Shown here: positions 45,870-57,388 of the stretch, in pieces
Layout: the number at the start of each line of letters is the position of its first letter
How positions within the stretch are numbered: the first letter of the stretch is position 1
From: Phialocephala subalpina
Taxonomy: Eukaryota; Ascomycota; Leotiomycetes; Helotiales; Mollisiaceae
DNA length: 64,000 bases
Assembly (NCBI GenBank): GCA_900073065.1
Contig: FJOG01000068.1
Span: forward strand, 124,001 to 188,000
Direction of reading: 5' to 3'
Position numbers and translations under genes: made by a program
Notes under the pieces: generated by a model
The model's database searches: none
The model's input: only the letters and a program-made list of their open reading frames with translations
Told to the model about the DNA's origin: nothing

Positions 45870-47723
45870 CTACCGAGTCAGAAGGCTCAAGGTGTGATAG
45901 TTCATATGTAGACTCAGAGTTTGATGAGTGTCGAATTCGGGATGAATGCATACCCCGTCCTTGCGAGGCCATTTCGCACGGCCAACAAAGACATATCGAT
46001 CCCGTTGCCAGCGAAGGATAGCAAGAATATCACTGTAACGGAATCGACAAATGATGTCGCCTTCGCGGGAATTACTTGGTGCGAGCCCTACTCTGCCCTC
46101 ATCATCGACAAAGAACTGGGGTTCCGCCCCTTCATACTCCAAAAGTTGCTGCGGGCTCAATGGCTTCATGGGCCTCGCCCGCTCAGGTAACTGGGCTGGG
46201 CGACCCCATGAGTCCCCAGCAAGGATACACTCCTTCCTCATATTTTTACACTCATCCACCGAAAATCCTGACGAAAGGGTAAACTCTGGGTCAAACATAT
46301 CTACCCCGCCATCGACTCCGTAAGATATTTCGCTGTGTATAGAGCTCACGTCATCAATCAAACGAGACGAATCAAGAGTTGACGCGAGTAGTTTTACACT
46401 CGTTTCCCCGTATCCATCAGCGAAGTGCAACAGTCTCTCAATATCCTGGTCCTGGGATGTTGCCACGAATGAGGAAGCATGTCGATGAAGAGGTCCCATA
46501 TAACGAATTACTCCTATCAAAAATCCAACAGTAGATGTAGAGACACGTTCTACGTGAGCCTTTTCAGAAACACGAATATGCCCATGAAAAGTGCTACGCT
46601 GTAGATTCCGACTGAATTCTATCAAAGAGGACCGAGCATGGCTAATCCGATTATATCGCTGAAGCTTGATAACCTCTGAAAATATCTCGAAGTTCGACTT
46701 TGAGTAGTCCACAGTCAGGTCTGTGGCGTCACAAGATAAACCAAATACGCCATAGATTGCGTCTTTGGTATCGAAACACACAGAACCCGAAAATAGCCTT
46801 ACCAGTCCCTCCAAAGGACTGCGCAGGCCTCGAGACTGGCGCATGCGTTCTACCACCAGAGTCATGGTATGAAGAGATGCTCTATTCAGAGCTGACTCGT
46901 GAAAGTTGCTTAGTGCCCAAATGTCCAAAACTCCGCCAGTAGGTAGCACCTTTCTGAGGGTAGGTTGAGTCGTCTGGTATGTAGTTGGGGCGAAAAGAAA
47001 TAAGAATGAATCGAGGTCGTCCCAGGAAATGCGTTCCATACCACATTGAATCCAGACTTTCCGAGCTAATACAACTTCTTGAACGATCCACAGTCGTTTC
47101 CAGTACATTCTCTGACAAAGTCGTCGAAATCCTTCAAGTATCGAACCTATGTCGTAATCATTGACGATGTCAGGATCTCTTCCATATTTCTCCCGATACT
47201 GCCCAACGAAAGCGATGAAGCGTAGTGTTCGGGTGCTGTCCTCGCCTTCAACGCCAAGCCAGACAACAACTCTTGTGGCTGCTAAATAGATTTGCGACAT
47301 CTTCTTGACCTGATGATTTTTCTCGAAGACATTTATCTGATCGATACAAAGAGCGTCTATCCAGAGAGTTCGCCTTTGATCTCGATATCGCAAGTGAATC
47401 AGCGCCTCCCATAATTTCTTTCTAACAGGAACTTCGAGACCATCGACAATAATCCATTTTTCCTGTCCCGGGTCGCCCCAAGTATATGACAAGGCTTCGA
47501 ACTTAATGCCGGAGTCCACAGTAGTTCGGATAAGGCTGCATCTGATTTTCGCCTGAGCATCAGATGACGGCTCGAGTCTGAGGAGGCGGATTTCTCTTGA
47601 CCTCTTGCTGAGATGTCTGTATAGACGTCGATACTCGGGTTCGTGATCAGACCTGCCAGAGGAGTAGGAGGATCCTTCTACCCGATACTTGGTCACTGTG
47701 TATTCTGGTGCTTCTTTTGGCAT
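45870..47723 (-). CDS. Heterokaryon incompatibility (HET) domain protein
   Basis: Intronless, 617 residues from ATG 47723 (MPKEAPEYTVTKYRVEGSSY) to TAG 45870. All three HET blocks are present: FEALSYTWGDPGQEKWIIVD; LWIDALCIDQINVFEKNHQV and QIYLAATRVVVWLG; and RMYWKRLWIVQEVVLARKVW. Then follow the usual linker DTKDAIYGVFGLSCDATDLT with VDYSKSNFEIFSEVI, and a variable C-terminal half. HET proteins trigger cell death or growth arrest when incompatible strains fuse; the domain is TIR-like in fold (family knowledge). The C-terminal recognition half has no known motif. All blocks are intact, so the gene is probably functional, unlike the HET gene at 58.5 kb. Confidence 0.92.
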   Translation of the reverse strand: MPKEAPEYTVTKYRVEGSSYSSGRSDHEPEYRRLYRHLSKRSREIRLLRLEPSSDAQAKIRCSLIRTTVDSGIKFEALSYTWGDPGQEKWIIVDGLEVPVRKKLWEALIHLRYRDQRRTLWIDALCIDQINVFEKNHQVKKMSQIYLAATRVVVWLGVEGEDSTRTLRFIAFVGQYREKYGRDPDIVNDYDIGSILEGFRRLCQRMYWKRLWIVQEVVLARKVWIQCGMERISWDDLDSFLFLFAPTTYQTTQPTLRKVLPTGGVLDIWALSNFHESALNRASLHTMTLVVERMRQSRGLRSPLEGLVRLFSGSVCFDTKDAIYGVFGLSCDATDLTVDYSKSNFEIFSEVIKLQRYNRISHARSSLIEFSRNLQRSTFHGHIRVSEKAHVERVSTSTVGFLIGVIRYMGPLHRHASSFVATSQDQDIERLLHFADGYGETSVKLLASTLDSSRLIDDVSSIHSEISYGVDGGVDMFDPEFTLSSGFSVDECKNMRKECILAGDSWGRPAQLPERARPMKPLSPQQLLEYEGAEPQFFVDDEGRVGLAPSNSREGDIICRFRYSDILAILRWQRDRYVFVGRAKWPRKDGVCIHPEFDTHQTLSLHMNYHTLSLLTR

Positions 47724-48410
47724 GGTGGCGAGGCTCCAAGTGCCAGCGCGAGGCTGTCCAATGTCTCAATGCGAGGTTCGAAGATCCCAAGCGACCAATC
47801 CCTAGCTCACTTCTAGTTGTGTCAGGACCGGGGTATCACGACGTGCAAAGTCCGACAAGAGAAAGGACTATCATTCCCAGAGGATCAGAGGAAACCGAGC
47901 AAAGTTGAAACTCAGAACACGATGCTCGAAGCTGAATACTGAAGTGCATGGGCTTCTGCAGGTTGGCCGAAGCGAAGCCACTCCGACCTTTCAATTCACC
48001 AGGCAGCCTCAGCCACCAACTTCCAAATGCACTGACATACTTGAATCGGATTTAGATCATTGGATGAGACATAATTCATTCCTCCTGCAAGAAGGCAGGT
48101 GAGTGAACCTAGGCCTCAGCTTCATTGGTCTAAATAAACAGCCCAGTTCCACAATGTTGTTAGACTGCGCGACGTTCTAGCACTGCCTACAGCAAATCCT
48201 CCTAGCCTTACCTAACGATTCGAGAAAAGACGGTTAGAATATCGAAAATGTTGGTCGTTGCAAGACACAAATGCGTCACGATGCATGCAGGATGCATGTG
48301 ACTACGCCTCGAGCTCTGGAGAATGTTGGGCATTCATTCTGATTTTGTTTGCGTACAAACCTCCATCGGCTTCTATAATCCACCTCCCTTTAGAGGTTCA
48401 CCTCAAGATC
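47724..48410. other. Intergenic, no gene seen
   Basis: About 690 bases: promoter of the HET gene on the left and 3' flank of the permease on the right. Short frames lack motifs. Confidence 0.4.
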
Positions 48411-50227
48411 CTAGATCGAGTACCGGAAGTACTTATTCTCCTTATCAGTCAAGTCATTGAACCCTGCCACCTCAGCTTCCTCCTCTGCCAGCAGTCCCTT
48501 CGCATCTCTCCTCTTGTTCTCAATCCAGCAAAGCGAGGTGTAGACGACCTGAATGAAAGCGCCAACGCAGTAGCAGATGAGGAGTCCTTTGATGGCAGAC
48601 TTGTATCGTGGTGCTTCCTTCGGGAAGAAGAGGTGGGGTCCGGCTATGTTTCCGGCACAGTAGAAACTGGAAATTTGGTCAGTGGGAGCTCAGACGGTTG
48701 TGAAGGAAAGGGATAAAGAATAGTGAAGCAGGATAGGAGAGCGGAAGAACATACACGAAGAAAAGACCAAGGACGGTGGCGCGCTTGGTGTGCCCCGCCA
48801 CGTTGAGACCTGGCAGTGTCCAACTCAGGACGATGGGGGAGCCAAGAATGTTCTGTAGCCAAGCCATTGCAACCAGAGCGTATCGATGCTCAATATTGAT
48901 TTTCAAAATCCCGACGAGACCTGCAATCCCAGGAAGACAGCTGACTGGGAGATATGTTAGTTCGATCTTGAATGGTTGGGATTGTGAGACTCACTAATGA
49001 TGGTCGCCCCAAGCATGTTCTTGACAGTAGCCAGATACCCAAACACAATTACAAACACCAACTCGAATGCGCCTCCAGGTGCTTGCATCAAACTTGTTTT
49101 GAGCGGGTCAAAACCAAATCCCTTGATCAAAGCACTGCCAAAGTTCGCGACACCACCATTCAAGATGCCGAAACAAGCGCCAGTTATCATCAGAAGCCAA
49201 GTCTTCACGTCGAGGAGAGCTTCTTTGATCTGGTAGGTGAGGATTTGTGGATCTTTGACACCGGTCCGGTTCTTTGAGACTCGCCAGACGGCGACCACTC
49301 GTTCATATTCCGTGAGCATCTTAGCGTTGTGAGGCCCGTCGGGGAGGTAGAGGATAATGACAAAGCCCCATGCAAACGTTACTGCTCCAACGACCTGATG
49401 AGATGTCAGATGAGCTTTCAGAAGCTGGGAGTGGAACAAACAAGGTAAATTAGTTTCCAATTCGGTACAGCCAAGCCGTCGACATGACCGAGGCCGTAGG
49501 AAAGCAATGCTCCAATGATCGAAGAGATACCATTGACAGACAGCCAATATGAAGTTCGCAGTGGCTGTTCCTCTCGAGTCCAGAGCATGGAAGTCAAGAG
49601 TACCCATGCAGGTGAAATACAAGCCTCCAGCGCTCCCAGGAAGAATCGAACTGCAAAAAAGCCCGAGAAGTTGAAGACTGCTGCTTGAAACATGCAGACC
49701 GCACCCCAGACAAATAGCATACAGCCCATGAGTCGTCCGATTGGGAACCGTTGCAGAGCAACATTCCAAGGGTATGCTCCTATGAGCCATCCAAAGTAAA
49801 GTGCAGATGAAACCCATGAATAGTCGTCTCCAGTCATGTGCGTGTCTGCTTGCAGACCATATGCATTGGAGTAGTTCAATCTATTGTCGAGTTAGCGACA
49901 TCCTCATTGACGTGGAAACCGTACATACGTCTGCTTGTCAAGGAAGCTCAACATATATGTCATCATCATCTGTGTCACTGTCAGCCAATTCCTAGGATGA
50001 ATTGGGAGGATTGGACGTACCATGGGCAGAACGATGAAATCAAGCTTCCTCCGGACCCTGAGAGAATCCTTCTCCAGCTGAGCAGGATCGTATTGGTGGG
50101 ACTGCTCAAATAGATCGTAAGCAATATCTGCATGCTTCTCCGCGTCTGGAAACCGGTTGGTCTCTCCTCTCTCAATCGTAGAGATGCCATCAGTGCCAGG
50201 CATGGCCTTTTTCTCATCGTCTGACAT
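48411..50227 (-). CDS. Dal5-type MFS permease paired with the amidase
   Basis: Start ATG 50227 (MSDDEKKAMPGTDGISTIER). Early introns join IVLPM to MMMTYMLSFL and DKQT to LNYSNAYGL. Stop TAG 48411-48413 after FNDLTDKENKYFRYSI. Body: DYSWVSSALYFGWLIGAYPW, RFPIGRLMGCMLFVWGAVCM, FFAVRFFLGALEACISPAWV, MLWTREEQPLRTSYWLSVNG, FVIILYLPDGPHNAKMLTEY, WLLMITGACFGILNGGVANF and EAPRYKSAIKGLLICYCVGA. This is the allantoate-permease branch of the anion:cation symporters, about 12 helices. It is divergent from the amidase (ATG 51253) across 1.0 kb. A permease plus an amidase suggests uptake and hydrolysis of an amide or ureide as nitrogen source; this is inference. It is distinct from the two permeases at 21-27 kb. 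Confidence 0.9.
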
Positions 50228-51252
50228 CGTTGCAAATTTCTGACTGCAAGGAAGAAACGATGAATGAAAGCAATCGGAGTCTTGGACGACAGAGATACGA
50301 CCAAGGCTGAGCAGATATACGTATTTCCCGTTCACACGGGTCCTAGCCTCGTAGATAAAGCTGCAGTCGTACCGCCTTGCCTTATCTTATCTATGACTGC
50401 TTCCTTGGAGCTCTCCCGAGCCCCGCAAGGTTGCCTCGATGCTGGGTCGCCTGGGGAATTATCCCGAGCGTGACAGAGATGGTGAGGCAGAGGAGCTTTT
50501 TAGACTTCTAAAATTCTATATAGCGAAGATCATATGCTATCAGTAGCCGAACGGTATCTTTGGTCCATCCCTCACTTGTTGATGATCAGCGCTTTAGCAC
50601 AGAGGGGCATCCAAGATGACTGAGAATAACCTCAACGGCGATCGTCACCCTATCTTTGCATGGACCACGGGAGGTATCTCGGGAGTACGTAGCCGCCATG
50701 GAGGGCTGGTGCAAAAAGACTGAACGAACCATCTTGGCGACTTCGAAGGGTTGACACGTCCAGTCCTGAAGAGTGGGATGTGAAGCGAATTAGAAAAGGA
50801 GGGGAAGTCGGGGGGGCTGATAGCATAGATAATGGAGAGAGGTGTTTGTGTTGGTGCCTTGTGGCCTGATGTCGTTCTAATCGTATCCACTTTAGGTGGA
50901 CTCTCATGCATCTTGAACTTGCATCCTGACACAACGTGCAGCTATCACTGAATGCTATGGTTTGTCCAATGCGATGCTATCTATTTCATCCGATATGCCG
51001 GTAACCTATCTCCATCCCTCCTAGGCTCCAGTACTTTATACCTTCAGCATTCGTACGAGCTTCGTAGGAGCAGTTCTCTTACCTAATTCCTTCTCGGCAT
51101 TGTCAAGGACTGTTCCGTATTTTTTATTATGGAATAAACGTTGAATATTGCGTTGAGATGACCTCCATATCTTCTCCTGACTTTCCATACTCCTCCAGTC
51201 TTTTCCTTCAGTCTCAAGCTCAATTACAGACCTCACTCCCCCAACTCCTAAC
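50228..51252. promoter_or_regulatory. Divergent promoter region, permease and amidase
   Basis: A 1.0-kb region between two divergent starts. Frames inside (50645-50934) have no motif. It should carry both promoters. I did not find a convincing specific operator, though gata-containing sites are present as in any AT-rich DNA. Confidence 0.4.
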
Positions 51253-53095
51253 ATGGCAGCAATCCCGACGCCTATTACACCTGGCAAGTCGTGGCAGGAT
51301 ATTCGTGACCTGAAGAAGGCCGAGCAAGCTGCACGAATACCTGCGGAATGGAAGCTGAAGGGATCTGCCTATCCACCCGTTGAAACCGTTGATGTTCGAC
51401 CAGTCGTCAGCACCAGTAGAATTCTCTCAGAACGGGAACTCAAGATCACAGGCGACTCCTACGATGCGACTACTCTTGCAGCAGCTATCGCCAATGGAAC
51501 ATACTCAGCGGAAGAGGTCGCCATTGCATTCTGCAAGCGGGCTGCAATTGGCCAACAGCTCTGCAACAACCTTACGGAGATCATGTTCTTGGATGCCATC
51601 GAGGATGCAAAGAAGCTGGATGCATATTTCGAGGAGACTGGAAAGACTGTCGGACCTTTGCACGGCCTGCCAATGACTTTCAAGGTAGGGCAATCTCCTT
51701 CCCATAATGTCCGACCTCATACTGACAATCTTGCAGGAATGCTTCCATGTTAAGGGATACGATTACAGCAATGGCTATATCTCACGAACATTTAATCCTT
51801 CCACCACGACTACCTATGCCATCGAACTCGTCAAGGCTGCCGGAGCCGTCATAATTGCGAAAACGAATGTTCCACAAACGATGCTAGTAGCAGAAGCAGA
51901 CAACAATGTGTTTGGGCAAACCAAGAATCCTGTGGTACACCACCTCACATGTGGCGGAAGTAGTGGAGGTGAAGGCTCGAATATGGCATTTCGGGGATCT
52001 GCGATTGGGATTGGTACTGATGTTGGTGGATCTATACGAGTCCCGGCTGCTGCGAATGGGGTATATGGCTTCAAGCCAACATGCGGTGTTCTGCCATTCT
52101 ACGGATACGCAGCGTCAGGATACACAGGAGTCAACACTGGTATACCAGCAACCTTGGGACCTCTAGCCAATTCTGCCCGAGATCTAGCACTGTTGACGAA
52201 AGTTGTCAGAGACGCCAAGCCATGGTTGGTTGACCCCGCAGTCGTACCAGGAGTCTACGAACAAGCAACAATATCGCGGAAGCCAGTCGTAGGCGTAATC
52301 CACAAGAGCGGTCTCACACCCCATCCCCCGATCCAACGAGCAGTGCGAGAAGCAGTTGCCAAACTCCAAGACGCTGGCTTCGAAGTGAAGGACTTCACAC
52401 CCCCAGACTTCGGCGAGATTCGAAAAGTCACAAAACAGCTTTTCACTTTAGACGCTCTTTCATACCAGAAGCGAGAATTGGAGAAAGCTGGCGAGCCAGT
52501 TGTCAAGTCAGTCGTTGATATCGGATTCTGGCAGCTTTCAGCGAAGACACAAGAGGAGGCTTGGGAGTGGAATACGAAGAGATTGGGGATTTGCAAGCAG
52601 ATGCTTGATGAGTGGCAGAGGACGAAGGTTGATGTCGTGCTCTGTCCTACGGGGCCACATACTGCGGTGCTACCGGGAGAGTGGTCGAATGATATGTATA
52701 CTGTGGCTTGGAATGCTGTGGACGTAAGTTCTCACCTGCTTCTAGGCATTGGGGCGGAAAGGCTGACAGTGAACAGTATCCCGCAGTCATTATTCCTTTC
52801 ACGAACGCTAATCCAGCACTCGACCCCAAGGATACTAATTTTGTGCCAATGAACGACCTTGATGTTCTCAATGAGGCGAAATGTAAGTTCTACTCGTCCT
52901 GTCTTACCTCCGAGAAACTATAGCTGACAACAACCAGATGATCCACAACTCATGGCCGGCGCTCCCGCTGCTCTCCAAATCGTTGGTCCCAAATGGGGAG
53001 ATGCACAGTTACTGAAAGACGTAGAGGTTATTGATGCAGTCTTGAACCCCAACACCGGAGCAGACAGCGTCTTGAAGACGCAGTCGAAACTCTAG
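51253..53095 (+). CDS. Amidase (amidase-signature family)
   Basis: Start ATG 51253 (MAAIPTPITPGKSWQDIRDL). Introns at about 51685-51736 (MTFK to ECFHVKGYDYS), 52723-52776 (WNAVD to YPAVIIPFTN) and 52883-52937 (EAK to YDPQLMAGAP). Stop TAG 53093-53095; about 560 residues. The Ser-cisSer-Lys triad is visible: Lys in GPLHGLPMTFKE, cis-Ser in THLTCGGSSGGEGS-type sequence (TCGGSSGGEGS), and the nucleophile in GIGTDVGGSIRVPAAANGVY. The GFKPTCGVLPFYGY segment is characteristic of fungal acetamidase-like enzymes. It hydrolyses carboxamides to acid plus ammonia in the cytosol. The divergent permease supports a nitrogen-scavenging role. The natural substrate is unknown. Confidence 0.92.
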
Positions 53096-53799
53096 TCCTC
53101 TCATGCCATCTATCTTCCAATTGATCTCCATCTGATCTTGAAGCATTGATATTGCATTGTACATAGAACCTAGCATCCTCTGCGTATTCAGCAATGATTT
53201 ATAGATCGATGATCACATCTGCAAGGTTTTTTTTCCTTTCTCTTCGTCATTGTCCTCAAAGCTGCTCCTCTAATTTCTAAGTCAAAACATTTCTCCCTAA
53301 ATTTCTCCTCAAGCCAAGCGATTCGCATTACCCCATCCAGACATCCGTCCATCCCGCCTTCGGCAATTAGACAGCAAGGATAGCTTACCCCTGCATCAGC
53401 CTATCTCAGTGTGCCATGGTGGGGTGAGTGGGGCATCGTAGGTCATCATTCGCTGGCAGCAAACGGAACTTGAGTCGTCCTCACGATTTCTTGTTTCAAG
53501 AATCATTATTGCATTTCTGTTGTGCGTTTCTTTGCGGAGCCTCGTCCTCAACTGCTCAGTCTCTTGTAGTGTTTAAGTGGAGATTGAGAAGATAGGAAAC
53601 AAAATAGCTATCATCGGAAAGAGAGCCCGAGAACTTTATTCGGAGGATTCAGCCCCACTTCACCCCACCATCACCGCCTTCGAGCTCCTGGAGGACGGGA
53701 ACTTCATCTGATCGCCACTTCAACCTCACCCGACATCCTCGCCTGGGACTCATTAGCCCTCCCGTCTGATCTTCGAGCTGTCTCATCCTCTACCTCAAA
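53096..53799. other. Intergenic, no gene seen
   Basis: About 700 bases between the amidase and the ketopantoate-reductase-like gene. No motif-bearing frame. It contains the downstream gene's promoter, with C-rich stretches just above its ATG. Confidence 0.4.
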
Positions 53800-55141
53800 A
53801 TGTCCGCCCACCATCTCAGCCCACCAGGAACCGTCCCAACCTCACCAACAACAACAACCCGCCCAACCTCCAGTCACGACGAAGAATTCAACATCGCCCT
53901 GTTAGGAGCAGGTGGCGTAGGTACTATCGCAGCTTTAGTCTTAGAGAAAAGCGGCAGAGCGAGGGTGACGGCTATTTTGAGGGCTAGTTATGGGGTGGTT
54001 AGGGAGAGGGGATGGGATGTTGAGAGTGTTGATCATGGGGAGAGGAGGGGGTGGAGGTGTTTTAGAGGTGAGATTTGATTATTCTGTTATTTGTGAAGAT
54101 ATGAGAAAGGGGAGGGGAGGGAGGATGAGAGTGATGTTAATGTGAAAACACAGTTGTCCAAACAATCGAGGATGCAGTCTTCCCAGCACCACAGCCCACC
54201 CCCAACATCCCAACCGGCGCCCCAACACCAAGTAATCAAGCCTTTTCTTTATTTCGCCTCTTGAATTTTGCTGTGTTGGGAGCTCCCGAGGAGGCTTCAT
54301 CCTCTTCGGCAATTTCCATGTGCTGAAAACATAGTACTAATTTCTTGAAGTGGAAGCAGCAAGAGAGAGATATGATTTCATAGTCATATGCACGAAGCAA
54401 CTCCCTGATAAATACAACCTTGCCGAAATGATCACCCCTCTCGTCACGCCAGGTCTAACATCCATCGTCTTAATCCAAAATGGATTATTTATCCATAAAC
54501 CATTCATCGCTGCTTTCCCGATCAATGTCACGATGAGCGCTGTGTCCATGATCGGCTCATTCACAGAGGCGCCGAATAAGATAAAACATATCGGACCTGA
54601 TATGTTGCAAATTGGTCCGCATTACCATCCCGGTGTGCCGGATGCGGTGAGTCTTGAAAGGACGAAGGCGTTTGTAGAGATATATGGTGCAGGCGGAGCG
54701 AAAGAGTGTTTATTTGTGGATGATATGCCGAAAGCGCGATGGGCGAAATTGTTATGGAATGGGACTTATAATCCCATTTGTGCCCTTTTAGAAGTTTCAG
54801 TCGGAGCGGTTCAATCGTCTGGTGCGAAGGAGGGGTTGGTGATGCCGATTATGAGGGAGTTGCAAGCGGTGGCGAAGGCGGATGGGGTGGCGTTGACGGA
54901 TGAGGATTTGGAGTTTATGGCGAATAGGAGTCCGGTGACGAGTAGATGGAGGCCGAGTATGTTGTTGGATAGGGAACAGGGAAGGCCGATGGAGTTTGAA
55001 GTTATTCTTGGGGATCCGGTGAGGAGGGGAGCGGAGTTGAGGGTTGAGACGCCGGTTATGGGGACGGTTTATGAGTTGTTGAAGTTGGCGAGGTGGAAGG
55101 TGGAGAATCCTGACGAGGGTGGGGAGCAGCATATTGGGTAG
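53800..55141 (+). CDS. 2-dehydropantoate 2-reductase-like (ApbA/PanE family)
   Basis: Start ATG 53800 (MSAHHLSPPGTVPTSPTTTT); a Thr/Pro-rich leader is followed by the NADP site FNIALLGAGGVGTIAALVLE. Intron 1 (about 54066-54151) joins RCFR to VVQTIEDAVF. Intron 2 (about 54230-54348) joins GAPTP to MEAARERYDFIVICTKQLPD. Later blocks are GLTSIVLIQNGLFIHKPFIA, DDMPKARWAKLLWNGTYNPI (catalytic Lys), FMANRSPVTSRWRPSMLLDR and GRPMEFEVILGDPVRRGAEL. Stop TAG 55139-55141. The family reduces ketopantoate to pantoate for coenzyme A, but fungi carry many paralogues of unknown role. The extended N terminus and lack of other pantothenate genes argue for such a paralogue. Confidence 0.88.
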
Positions 55142-55295
55142 GTGGTAGGTAGAGGTTGGTTTTTGAATGAGCTGTTTGTGATGAGTGCTTTTCCTGCCAT
55201 TTTCTTTTCAAGATACTCACTCTTAGACTTATACCTCCGTAGGCTGATAGATCACCCACTCGGCTTGTTGAGATCTTTGATCAACGATATCAAGT

Positions 55296-56943
55296 TCAGA
55301 TAGGCAAGCACTCTCCTGGAAACTGTTGCGCAAGATCCATCCAGTACCATGGCAATCCTACATCGCGTGCACTCCAGACACGATCGAGACAAAAATTTCT
55401 TGTCCTTAATGAGGTGACTGTCTTTCGCTGCCTGTGTATCTCATCAAACATCTGAACAATGAAATTCCGGTCATCCTCATCGATCAATTCGGTACCTGCT
55501 ATGAATGCGGGCCATAAAGCTGTCTTGAGTTGATCTGTCATAGCGCTGAGATGCATTAGCACTTCATGTGCCATGCTGAGAGCCGTTCTGTCTGCTTCAT
55601 TGGAAGTACCTGGCGGCTCCAGAAGTCGATGTAGATAGAGAGTTGCGGCAGTTTTGTGGGCATGCGCATGGAAAAGAAGATTTCTTGAAGACTGAAAGGA
55701 GACGTTTGGAGCAGCTACTGGCCGCCATTGATTGAGCCGAGCCCGAATGTCCATTGCCTTTTGGAAGATTCCAGGGCTCTCCATAGTTCCGAGCATGAGA
55801 GCATCCTCTGACCACGCCTCCTCATTTTGGCAGATGAAAGCGGCCATCTGTGAGTTTATACCTCTGATCTCCTCGGCAAGCGCTCCTAGGTCGGATAGTA
55901 TTGGCATCAGAGAACCCGTGTAGCCCATGAAGCGATCAGCTTGTCGTTGGAAGTCATCCTCTAGCCATACTTGACTAGAGATGAGAGGTTGTCGTGCGAG
56001 AGTCAAGGAGATCATCATGTCTTGGCGGGCCAGAGCACGAATGAAGTACTTTGCTATGGAACTGAAAGTACTCCCGGAGTCGTAGTTGTGTTTGATGATG
56101 ATTGCAGCATTCGCAACCAAAGCTGGAAGCCCTGAGTCTGCTGGCTCGGTCCTGGCATCGATCAACTGGAGAGGATGTGTCAGTCGTGAGTTGGACGACA
56201 TGGCGTCGACTTACCTCCAAAGCACACAGGCCCAATAACATGACCAACATCTGTTCCAAATCTGTCTTTAATCGGAGTCTTGCTAGGATGCGTGCTTTTC
56301 TGCCTAAGACTGGTACAATCGACATCCCACCTTCACCCAGGTAGATGTGTCCAATAGCAGATAGTGTCTCGGCGACAGCAGCTGGGTCTTGATGGAGCAC
56401 TCGAAGGACGTTAGAGTTCATCTCGTCGACAAATTCTGAGCTGATGACTAGCTCAGACGGGTGACGATTGAAGTACTGCTCGATTCCTGGCTCATCCGAG
56501 CTTTGAACGGCACCTGGAGGTATGAGAGGAAGGCTGGCACAGAGGGGATATGGACTTGGTTGTCCGATGCTTGTTCTTGATACTCTCGATAATCGTCTGT
56601 CCAGGACGCTCGAGGCAGGAGTAGAGACTTTCACACCAGAGAATTTCTCCGACTCGACCGTAGCCTTGATCGTTTCGGCATCAGAATCGCTCCCTGATGA
56701 ATGGCCCTCACGTGCATCCGAAAGTCTTCGAGCTGGTTTCTTCTTGCGTTCCTCCCGACGTCGGACAGGTCCACTCTGTGGCTCAGGAGCTGCTGGCTTC
56801 GAAGGGTCCCTCACATCCGGGTTCGCATAGCCTTGACAGACGTATCCACGACGCTGGCAGGTACCGCACTGGGGCCTCTGCTCATCGCATTTTATTTTTG
56901 CTTTCTTACAATCGATACATCCTTTTCTCGAACGTCGATTCAT
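55296..56943 (-). CDS. Zn2Cys6 regulator with Fungal_trans_2-type domain
   Basis: Start ATG 56943. The cluster is at the extreme N terminus: GCIDCKKAKIKCDEQRPQCG, then TCQRRGYVCQGY (C-x2-C-x6-C-x6-C-x2-C-x6-C). A basic KKKPARR linker and a Ser/Asp-rich region follow, then the Fungal_trans_2-like helical part: SDEPGIEQYFNRHPSELVIS, AVAETLSAIGHIYLGEGG, ARLRLKTDLEQMLVMLLGLC. One intron (about 56214-56168) joins CALE to LIDARTEPAD. The C-terminal half has HAHKTAATLYLHRLLEPPG and ends in LPWYWMDLAQQFPGE at 55296. This is a nuclear activator or repressor. It converges on the ketopantoate-reductase-like gene, 150 bases away, and is upstream of and parallel to the permease/amidase pair only in a loose sense, so its target is unknown. 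Confidence 0.9.
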
Positions 56944-57388
56944 GTTTCGAGATGTCCTGGGAGTTGTGCAGTTAATGATGATTGGGTTCCGAAAAAGGTT
57001 TGAAAAGAATCAGGGTCAGACGCATGCTGAAGGGTGAATCTTGGCAGTCAGGCTTCAACGCCGCGCTTGTGCCGCGGGGGAATGCCCGCACTTGGAACTC
57101 GGTTTGCATGCCTGTATTTGCAAGACACGAGATAAAAGTTCCTTTTGTTCGTCTTTTGTGATTGTTGTCCATCTGAGGTCGATCTTCACGCGCAGAAAGA
57201 TAAATGTGAGTGATGGTATAGAAGGAACGTCTTGTGGAAGTCGCGACCAGCGTTTGAGCGGCTGAATTCAGCACTTGCACGCTAAAAATGCCCTAGAATG
57301 TGGCTGCTTCATCTCTTTTGAGGTTCTCAACCTTCTTTGCTTCTCATCGTTACGACTTATATCCCATCAGCCACAATCAATGCTCCTG
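56944..57388. other. Intergenic, no gene seen
   Basis: About 445 bases: promoter of the regulator and 3' flank of the FMN-binding gene. Frames here are short and motif-free. Confidence 0.4.

Noticed and set aside
45727..45972. Second minus-strand frame at the HET C terminus with protein-like composition
   Set aside because: It overlaps the HET gene in another frame, has no intron link that I can support, and the main frame is open to its own stop. A different C terminus by frameshift remains possible.
43363..47723. Secondary-metabolite cluster around the P450
   Set aside because: No backbone synthase, prenyltransferase or tailoring set within the window; the neighbours are an LTR remnant and a HET gene.
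48258..48716. 152-codon plus-strand frame
   Set aside because: Antisense of the last exon and 3' flank of the permease at 48411-50227; no motif.
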